Assembly (NCBI GenBank): GCA_022410635.1
Contig: JAJVDF010001185.1
Location: forward strand, 219,170 to 283,169
Direction of reading: 5' to 3'
Origin: Tretioscincus oriximinensis
Taxonomy: Eukaryota; Chordata; Lepidosauria; Squamata; Gymnophthalmidae
Length of the DNA stretch: 64,000 nt
The notes beneath the pieces are model-generated. The model was not told the origin of the DNA. It saw only the letters and a program-made list of their open reading frames with translations, and did no database searches. The position numbers and the translations under genes are program-made. Below, one piece after another: positions 55,972 through 64,000 of this stretch. Numbering within the stretch: the stretch's first letter is position 1; each line of letters begins with the position of its first letter.

Positions 55972-57925
55972 TAAAGCAGGGTTCTTTGCCCCAATGTGCA
56001 TGACCTTGCACTTGCTTAAATTGAAGTGCATTTGCCACTTTGATGCCCACTCACCCAGTTTCAATAGATCACCCTGGAGTGCATTACAATCATTTTCAGT
56101 TTTCACTACTTTGAACAGTTTTTAGTGTCATCAGGAAACTTGGCTACTTCACTATTTATCTCGGCATCCAGATCGTTTATAAATATATTGAAAAGGAAAG
56201 GCCACAGTACAGAACCCTGGGGTACCCCACTTCTTATCTCTTTCCACTCAGAGAACTGTCCATTTAGTACTACCCTCTGTTTTCTATCTTTTAGCCAGTT
56301 TCCAATTCAGGACAAAGTCTGTCCTCTTATACCATGAGTGTGGAGCATTTTTAGGAGCCTTTGATGAGGGACTTCATCAAAAGCCTTCTGAAAATCTAGA
56401 TAGACAGTATCAACTGGATCCCCTTTATCTACATGTTTGTTAACACTCTCAAAGAATTCTAGCAAGTTAGTAAGGCATGATTTACCTTTGCAGAAGCCAT
56501 GCTGAGTTTAAACTGCTGATGTTAAACTGACGGGTCTCTAATTTGTGGGATCAACCTGGGATTCTTTTTTGAAGATTGGCGTTACGTTAGCTACCTTCCA
56601 ATCTACTAGTGCTATGCCTGATCTGGCCCTGGGGATTTATTGTTCAGCTTATTAAGGCTAGCAAGGACCTTCTCCCTTATTATCTCTATCCAGTTTAACT
56701 TCTCTGGTGTTCTTCCTAAGAAGACGAAATCTGTTGTGAGTAAATTGGCTCTTCTTCAGTGAAAACTGAAGAAAGAAATTCATTTAACATCTCTGCAATT
56801 TCCACTTCCTCCTTGATTATGCCTTTTTGTCCTTTGCTATCTAGTGGTCCGACTGCTTTACTTGTAAGATTCTTATTTCTGATGTATTTGAAAAAGTCCT
56901 TATTATTTCTTTTAATATTCTTTGAATGTGCTCCTCAAAGTTTTTCTTCGCATCCCTGACTACCACCTTGCATTTGGTTTGCCACAGTTAGTGCTCCCTT
57001 CTGTTCTCACTAGGATAAGCCTTCCACTTTTTAAATGAGTTTCTCTTCATTCTAATGACTTCCCTTACTGCAGAGGTAAGTCTTCTTGGACTTGGCAGAA
57101 CCCTTTCTTCTCTTGGGAATGCATTTCATTTGAGCTTCCAATATTGTATTTGCAAACAATTTCCATGCTTTTTGAAGGGACTGGACTTTTCTCACTTTTC
57201 CTTTTAATTTTCTTTTTACCATTTTCCGCATTTTGGGAAAATTTCCTTTGTGAAAGTTGAAGGTTTCTGTGTTAGAATTGCTAGACAATTTTCTATCCAC
57301 GTTCAAGTTGAAAGTTATTGTAATGTGATCACTGTTTCCTATGGGATCAGTTACAGTTAAATCTTGTATCAGGTCCTGTTCATTACTTAGGACTAAATCC
57401 AGGATTCCCTTGCCCCTGGTTGGTTCTAAAACAATCATTTAGCATGTCTAAGAATTTTATTTCTTTTTCATGAGTTGAACAAGAGTTTGCCCAATCAATG
57501 CGTGGATAGTTGAAGCCTCCCATTATTACTACCCTTCCCTTTTTGGAGGCTTCAATGACCTCATATTCCAAATGAGTATCGCTTTCAGGGGTTTGGTTAG
57601 GAGGCCGGTAGCATACTCCCAATATTAGAGTGGTTTTCTGATCTGATAATGTTATCCAGAGTGCTTCTGTGGATGGGTCTGTTTTACCTGGAAATTCCAG
57701 TTCATAGGATTCAATGTCTTTAACATACAAGGCTACATCCCCATCAGGGCCCCCCATTACTATCTTTTCTGTATAGTTTGTAACCTGGGATTACTGTATC
57801 CCATTAGTTTTCTTCTGTCCACCAGGTTTCAGTTATGTCAATAATATCAACATTATTGTCGGTCACTAAGCATTCCAACTCCTCTATTTTTGCTCAGCGG
57901 CTTCTGGCAGTTGCATACAGGCATT
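55972..57925 (-). mobile_element. CR1 LINE, endonuclease and RT, 3' end missing
   Basis: About 1.95 kb on the minus strand. The endonuclease part (57,757-57,052) shows GVCYRPPNQTPESDTHLEYE, VVIMGGFNYPRIDWANSC (G-G-F-N in place of the usual G-D-F-N), GKGILDLVLSNEQDLI and DPIGNSDHITITFNL, the APE-type endonuclease motifs. The RT follows (QHGFCKGKSCLTNLLEFF-like at about 56,500, LDFQKAF near 56,390, PQGSVL near 56,220, NDLDAEINSEVAKF near 56,160, WQMHFNLSKCKVMHIGAKNP at 56,030-55,985). It stops abruptly at about 55,972, so the 3' end, normally always present, is lost by deletion or recombination. Multiple frameshifts; inactive. Confidence 0.85.
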
Positions 57926-58549
57926 TATATGCCCTTCTGTGGTGCAAGTTTGGCCTCATATATTTGTGAGAAACCACAGTTTGCTCATTGCAGCTTTTTA
58001 GTTGAATACTACATCCGGGTTTATATTTATATATTTGTGTTTGCATGCATGTGCATATATGCCTTTCCATACAAGATTTTTAATCATTCAACAGAGTCTT
58101 CATTTACATATGAACAATACATTTCTTTCCTTAGGAAATTGTAATTATTAAAAAGAATACCTCATTAGCCACACTGATTGATTTCTTTCGACAATACCTT
58201 ATCGCAAATTAGCTGAAAGATAAGAAAATAATATTTTAAAGTGTGTGTTAATTTCACTTATCTGCTCTGACTAGCCACTGCCTTTCAAATGCAAATATTG
58301 ATGATATACTGCTTCTATATTGAACTAGATCCTATATGCCTGGCATATGAATTCCCATATTCCATGCCATGATTACCAGTTCTATTAGAAAGCAAGAATT
58401 AGTAAGTGCCCTAAATATTTTTTATCTGTATATTACCACCAAACTATCATTTTAAATTATTTAAATAAGGAATCTAATATCTTCAAGACAGGAGGGCATG
58501 ATAAAAGAAAAGGAAAGCTTTTATGATTAATCTCTAAAATATGCTTACC
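57926..58549. other. Unique AT-rich DNA
   Basis: Nothing recognised. Confidence 0.45.
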
Positions 58550-59030
58550 AGGGCTTGTCCCCACCACAGGAGGTTGCCAACGGTGGCGGGTGAAGGAGGA
58601 CACGGTCTGACTCACATGCTTGCCTCGTTCCCCAGGAGGAGAGACGAGGGAAGCCGTGACTTCCGGCGCTCGTGGGAGGGGCACCAGCAGTCTGAATAGG
58701 GTAGTGATGCCCCTCCCACTTCCTCTTTATTCCTGGAAGCGTGTTGTGAGCAGACATGCTGTTCCACACTCCACACCACATGCACGCCGCCAACTTGAAG
58801 CCCGGCCGCGTGGTGGCTAGATAAAGAGCCACCGGCAGGTAAGCCGGCATTTAAAGACAGGGGAGGGGCATTGGCTCTGGAAGCTGAAGTTTTGGCATGG
58901 AGCCTTGCCTTACCCCTGCCTGGGGACGGGCCCTTCAGCACCTCAGCCGCCATGCGCCTCACCGCTGCCATGAAGCCTGGCCACGTGGTGGTTGGTCATC
59001 AAGCAGCCGGCAGGTATGCNGACATTTGGC
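58550..59030. repeat. GC-rich block with a 178-bp spaced duplication
   Basis: CpG-containing block unlike its surroundings. GAAGCCCGGCCGCGTGGTGG (58,797 on) and GAAGCCTGGCCACGTGGTGG (58,972 on), each followed by CCGGCAGGTA and GACATTT/GGCATTT, mark two units 178 bp apart. One N at 59,020. Open frames on the minus strand are arginine/serine-rich and show no domain. Could be a weak CpG island or the 5' part of a mobile element. Confidence 0.5.
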
Positions 59031-59052
59031 AAAAATATAAATAAGAAATACA

Positions 59053-59593
59053 AAGTTTGGTCTTGCTTAATAATTATTTTACTATAGGGATTTTCTCCCC
59101 TTATTGCACATGGCTTTATAAATATGTATCTGGCAGCATTAAACTTTTGGTCTTGCTTAATTATGGTTTTACCAAGGAGTTTTTCTCCCCTTATTACATA
59201 TGTCTTTGTAAATATTTATATGGCAGCATAACCATTGGTTGTGCTTAGTACTGGTGTTAACTAAGGGGGTTTCTCCCCTTATTGCACATGGCTTTATAAA
59301 TATTTATATGGCAACATTAAAAACTTTTGGTTTCGCTTAGAAATGGTTTTACTAAGGGGATTTTCTCCCCTTTTTGCACAGGGCTTTATAAATACTTATA
59401 TGGCAGCATTAAAAAAAATTGGTCTTGCCTAGTTATTGTTTCCTAAGGGGATTTTCTCCCCTGATTGCAAAGGTCTTGAGAAATGTTTATATGGCAGCAG
59501 CCTTATAATATATATCAGCCTTTAAAAAGGTGGTCTTGATTAATAACTGATTTTCCTGAGGGGTTTTTCCTTCCCCTTATTGCACATGGCCTG
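59053..59593 (+). repeat. Minisatellite, six units of about 90 bp
   Basis: Units begin TTGGTCTTGCTTA at about 59,057, 59,147, 59,235, 59,327, 59,419 and 59,529. Each carries TTTTCTCCCCTTATTGCACA, TGGCTTTATAAATA and TATGGCAGCATTAA. Unit lengths are 90, 88, 92, 92 and about 110 bp. Divergence is moderate, so the array is not very recent. Confidence 0.85.
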
Positions 59594-59850
<257 letters not shown>

Positions 59851-60019
59851 GAGATTAGTAAGCATTATTTGTATCTGGCAAAGTTTGAAAAAAGTAAGGA
59901 AGAGACTTCAGAAAAATTACATAATAATCAGGGAATATTTGGCTTTTCTACTTCCAAAGTAGGGATACAGCTCTCCTATTTCTCCCCAAGGTGAAGGTTT
60001 TGTCTTCTTTTGCTTTCAT

Positions 60020-60126
60020 GTGCCCAGATCCAGTTAGTGGGTCATTGTGTGAGGCAGAATGCTGAAGTAGATGGGCTATGGCCTCACTCGGCAGGGTTCA
60101 TATTCTTCAGGTTCTTTTCTTATAAT
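60020..60126 (+). mobile_element. CR1 LINE 3' end fragment
   Basis: GAGGCAGAATGCTGAAGTAG, ATGGGCTATGGCCTCACTCG, GCAGGGTTCATATTC: the CR1 3' UTR pattern seen at 6.6 and 25.4 kb. Confidence 0.7.
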
Positions 60127-61235
60127 TTATTAGTCAATAAATAAATTAATGAATAATAAATTATTATAGCTCTTTATTTTCCTGTTTTGTTTAGTAATCT
60201 CTTTATGCCCCTATTCACATCTACATTTTAATCCAGTTTTAGTCTGCTTTCTGAATAACAATATATTAGCAAAGCAGCAAGATATTTTCTAAATTTGTTG
60301 CTGTGCTTTTCTATTCTGAAAATGAACTGAAGCTGAATCAAAACTTAGGTGTGACCAGGGCCTCTTGCATTTAAATTGCTTTGACCATTTCAAGGAAAGA
60401 TAGCATGCCGTTTAGCAAACAGATATGTTACATCACTGCTATATTTACTCGTGTCTCCATTTCCTTAGGGAATGGCTTTTGATCACTGGCAAAGCAAACT
60501 TCCAGGAGACTAGGCATTTGCAAATTTGATCACCAGTCTCTCCCATCAAGCAGACAGTGACAAACTCACTTCTGCATCTCTGCCAAGAAAACTACATAGT
60601 GACTTTGGAAACACCATGATGCAATAGTACCCAACAACAGCAAATCTTTGTCAATGCAGGATCTAATAAGAAGTGTCTCCCCAATTCAATTAATTGTCTT
60701 CCAATTTTTGGGCAATTTAATATTTAGCTTCACCAGGAATTTATAACTCCCTAGTTAAAAATCAACTTCCAATACAAATATAACTTCAATGGAAGCCATT
60801 ATTTCACACATTTTTTTTCCTTTTGGTGGCAATCAAAGTTTAAAATGGAAATAAATAAATAAAATGTTTTGTTTACACTACACTATTGCTTAGAGCTGAT
60901 GGAAGGAGATTAAACTTTGCATCAACTTGCCAAGGAAATTAGCACATAAATTAGACCTCAATCAGATTTTCTTGTGATGAGGTGAATAACATATTCATAC
61001 AGAATAATGTTTGTGCATTATGTAACTCAAAAATAAAATTTCTACATGTGAACAATAGAGGTTTGCTTTAGAAAAAGCAAAGCACAAAAAAACCACTGAT
61101 AATATTTCTTTATGCATTTATATCTGGTCCTTCGTTTGAAGGTCCTTGAGCAATAAAAAGCAAATTGTACTTAAAGTGTAGCACAATCTTTATTTCTAAT
61201 ATTTCTTCCAGGGATATGAAGGGAAAGAACAGTAT
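60127..61235. other. Unique AT-rich DNA
   Basis: Nothing recognised. Confidence 0.45.
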
Positions 61236-61400
61236 GTTGTTATTTCAAAGAAATAGTTATATTAATCTGACAAGGGGGTCTCATAGTTCCTTGGAGATGA
61301 CAATGATAACAAATACTACTACAACAAGAAGAAAAAGCTAGATAGCATGAGCTTTTTTCAACAAGTTTACGTCTTCAGGTGCTAGGAAACAAGTATATGC
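61236..61400 (-). mobile_element. Penelope-like terminal fragment (copy D)
   Basis: On the minus strand the ribozyme-like block (61,345-61,382) is followed by AAGGAACTATGAGACCC and CAGATTAATATAACTATTTC, matching the 3' end of copy A (AGACTAACACAGCTATTTCT). Confidence 0.5.
61345..61382 (-). ncRNA. Decayed hammerhead ribozyme-like motif (copy D)
   Basis: CTGAAGA and GAAA remain, but helix II no longer pairs well. Probably not active. Confidence 0.35.
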
Positions 61401-61640
61401 AACAAACTTTGTTACTGGAAATAACAACAGAAATATAAGAGTGTCAGTTCAAGTGCAAGTCAAGTACAGTAGTAAATCCTTCTAACTGAAAGTGCCAAAA
61501 AACCATTGTCTGGGGGGGGGGGTGAATGTAAATTTGTAAAAGTATTGCAATTAAATATATGCAGAAAATTGAGAGCAGAATAATCCAAGAGTGCTCTCAG
61601 GTGGCTGATATATTGACTGGTGTTACAGTATGTTTAATGT
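61401..61640. other. Unassigned DNA, possibly Penelope interior
   Basis: Contains a G10 run near 61,512-61,521. Nothing coding recognised. Confidence 0.4.
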
Positions 61641-61646
61641 GCCAGG

Positions 61647-61724
61647 AAACCATTGTCTTTATTGAGCCTCCTGTTGATGAGCAGGAAAACATTGTCTTTA
61701 TTGAGCCTCCTGTTGATGAGCTGG
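61647..61724 (+). repeat. 39-bp tandem duplication
   Basis: Two units (CATTGTCTTTATTGAGCCTC, then CTGTTGATGAGC) differ at two or three bases. The unit keeps frame (13 codons, VFIEPPVDE), but the surrounding 71-codon frame shows no domain. Confidence 0.8.
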
Positions 61725-61948
61725 AGTGGATTTTTTCCAATTGTGTTGCTTCTCTTTCAAATTTTCTTTTGTAATTTTGCTTTGTTTTGTTTTACAAGGA
61801 CTCCTGTTCTGAGGTTCAAAATGAGAATGTAACATTAAACAGCAGTAGAAAAGGGAAAATAAACGTGTTATAAAACAAATTTGATGCATGCCCTTGCAGT
61901 CATTACCATGCTATCTCAGATCTGATATATATCTGGATGAATCCCTGC

Positions 61949-61973
61949 TTAATGCACTAATTAAGTGCATTAA
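61949..61973. other. Perfect palindrome with homeodomain-like cores
   Basis: 10-bp arms TTAATGCACT / AGTGCATTAA around AATTA. TTAATGCA and TAATTA are strings of the type bound by POU and homeodomain factors. Whether it is a regulatory site is unknown. Confidence 0.4.
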
Positions 61974-62007
61974 GATGTAGTAATTGCTGTTGTCTACGAT
62001 TATTCCA

Positions 62008-62132
62008 AATTAAGAACATAAGAGGAGCCTTGCTGAATCAGTCCAGAGCCTTAATAAGTCCTACATTCTGTCTCATACTGAGGGTCACCAATTGTACCTG
62101 GGCAGTCTGAAGAAAAGAAGGCAAAATCTTTA
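62008..62132 (-). mobile_element. CR1 LINE 3' end fragment
   Basis: AAGAACATAAGAGGAGCCTT, GAATCAGTCCAGAGCC and CCTGGGCAGTCTGAAGAAAA are the reverse complement of the CR1 3' UTR at 6.55-6.66 kb. Confidence 0.75.
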
Positions 62133-64000
62133 CCTTTTCTCAACTTCCTGGAAATAATAAATTAGAATACTCTTAGTATGGATCTGATCTGGATTACCAT
62201 TAGCCCCATACAAATTATATGAAATACTGAGTTCCTTAAAGTGCAGTGCTGGTAATTTTCTTGTTAGTCTCTAAAACGCTACAAGCACCACTTGCAAGAT
62301 TTTTTGGATCTAGATTAATACAAATAGTTCTCTGTTAATATATTAATAGTGATAGATGTTTAAAGATGGAGACTAGGCAATTCTGACTGTTAAAACACAT
62401 TGGAAGACTCATTAAAAGTTTTTTCTTGCATGTTGAATTTTTATTTACTTATTTATCCATCTCACAAATTTATTTAATTTAATGAGATGGATACTTGATT
62501 GGATAGATAGATAGATAGATAGATGAAATAGATGTTATAGGTTTTCTATTACAACTGAAGCACCATTGTGGGTCTTTATGATTGACACATTGATGCATTC
62601 CCAGCAGGAATCATTTAATTAGCATGACCTTTTGATAAGGTGGGAGACGTGGGATGAGAGAAGTGTTCTCAAGAGAGCTATTAACAACTTCTAATGTTAG
62701 AAATGTTCCTTAAGAATTAAAAGTTGAAAACTAATTGACAAATGGTGATTTTAAGAAAACGAAGAGGCACAATGGAAAAGTGGTAGTAGCAACTAATTTA
62801 ATAGGTCGTCAAAAACGCATTTCAAGTAGTAATTTATCATCTCAATAATAAACCAGTCAGAAATTATTGGTTTACATGAACCTTAGAAGGAGACAGTTAA
62901 TCTGACTAAAGATAACTTAAACACTTTTTTCCCAAATGGTAACAGGTGGTTTTATTTCTTCATGTCATATGCCATTTGTACCATGAGAATTCTCATTTCC
63001 CCTTACCATCTGGTCCCACACATTGTGACTTTATAACAAAATTCAGAGTTGACAAGATTCTGATAATGGAACTTGACACTTACTTTGCTAAGTGGGCAGC
63101 CAAATTGCTGTTGGACCAAAGAGACAGCACAAGTTCATGACCATTATGCATTAAACTCACTGCCAACATAGATAGCAGCCATTATGCTCTCAAAAAAGAA
63201 AAAGACTATATTGAATTTGAAAGAAGACAACTCCTATCAGAAAAATATGTGCACAGCAAAATACCAAACATACTGTAGTCTTATCAGGCATTGTGAACTT
63301 GATCAAGATGACTTTTTATACTGAGATTCTTAATTGCAAGCAAGTACTTTACTTTTCTTATTAAGAAGCAACCTAATTGTGATCTATGTGGCTTCAGTAA
63401 AATGCCAAGATGACCCTATACCCTCTATTTGGCAAATGGAGCATGCAAATCTGAAAATAGCATGTCATTGGAAAATGAACTAGCTAATAAGAATATCTGT
63501 ACAAGGACATGAATCTGGTATCAACATTGTTGAAATCTGAGTTAGCATGACATTGACACACAGTAAAGGAAAGGGTGCTCAAACCTTTCCCAGACAGATG
63601 TGCCCAAACTGCAACTCCCATAGGTGAAATGGAGAAAAAAACTGAGAGAAAAGAAATCTTCATCCAAGGATGGAATGTCAATGGAATTCTAGTTATGGTT
63701 CTTTCTCATGCAAAAGGTCTGAAATAAGTCTTAGGCAGAAGCAGTGTCCTCTGCAGGGCAATACTATATTTCAGATTAATCTATGCCACAACTCAATCCT
63801 CCATGGAGTTTGAAATGATCAAATTGAACATTTTTAGTTTCAGATCCCTGGAAAGCACATTGCAGCAAAGCATTGAGATATGCAGGTAAATTTCACACTG
63901 CAGTCCATAAAATGATCTGTCAGATGAAGATGAAATGTTCACCTGGTTTTAATTCTCTTTACAGGAATCCCTGCCTATCATTTCAATATAGAGGTAGTAT
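62133..64000. other. Unique AT-rich DNA
   Basis: About 1.9 kb without recognised genes. A (GATA)n tract at 62,499-62,526 is the only repeat seen. Confidence 0.45.

Noticed and set aside
58545..58971. Overlapping 101- and 119-codon minus frames in the GC-rich block
   Set aside because: No shared domain, no Kozak context of note, and the block is itself partly duplicated.
59053..59593. CRISPR-like array
   Set aside because: Units are 90 bp and repeat throughout without unique spacers, so it is a minisatellite in a vertebrate genome.

Overview
This window looks like non-coding DNA from a vertebrate, most likely a squamate reptile (lizard or snake). The evidence is the mix of mobile elements: CR1, L2 and L1 LINEs, a BEL/Pao LTR retrotransposon, Penelope-like elements, hAT and Tc1/mariner miniature transposons, a tRNA-headed SINE with (TTC)n tails, and a fragment carrying an SGNH-hydrolase ending of the kind found in DIRS/Ngaro elements. 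Birds and mammals do not carry this combination. Turtles and tuatara are not excluded. Most of the sequence is AT-rich with long stretches of unique DNA, as expected of an intergenic region or a very large intron. No complete host protein-coding gene was recognised. Scattered single N bases mark ambiguous calls in a draft assembly.

Layout. 1-720 is a CpG island. A well-placed ATG at 52-54 on the minus strand opens a reading frame that leaves the window at base 1, so this is probably the promoter and first exon of a gene lying mostly outside. 1.2-1.5 kb holds a possible exon on the plus strand. 5.1-6.7 kb is a long CR1 copy. 7.7-17.9 kb holds a microsatellite, L1 and L2 remnants, several MITEs and two Penelope pieces. 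18,075-22,936 is a BEL/Pao insertion on the minus strand, with both 493-bp LTRs and a 5-bp target duplication, but no integrase. 23-29.7 kb holds hAT, mariner and Penelope insertions with clear target duplications. 31.6-33.4 kb has a long polypyrimidine tract, a GAA array and a SINE. 37.3-38.7 kb has a hydrolase-type fragment between two 205-bp direct repeats. 41.2-42.9 kb is a nest: a SINE split by a solo LTR, next to an unnamed repeat split by an L1. 43-53 kb is a run of CR1, LINE, L1 and SINE remnants. 55-55.7 kb holds an intronless, frameshifted coding-like stretch on the minus strand. 55.97-57.9 kb is a second large CR1 on the minus strand. 58.5-59.85 kb combines a GC-rich block, a 90-bp minisatellite and a compound microsatellite. 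The rest is mostly unique.

There are no operons or cooperating genes here. The points of interest are the layered insertions, the hammerhead-ribozyme motifs kept in five Penelope-type copies, the very young but integrase-less BEL element, and an unnamed repeat family (four copies) whose conserved core resembles two vertebrate core-promoter motifs. Family names rest on motifs and remembered family features. No database search was possible.
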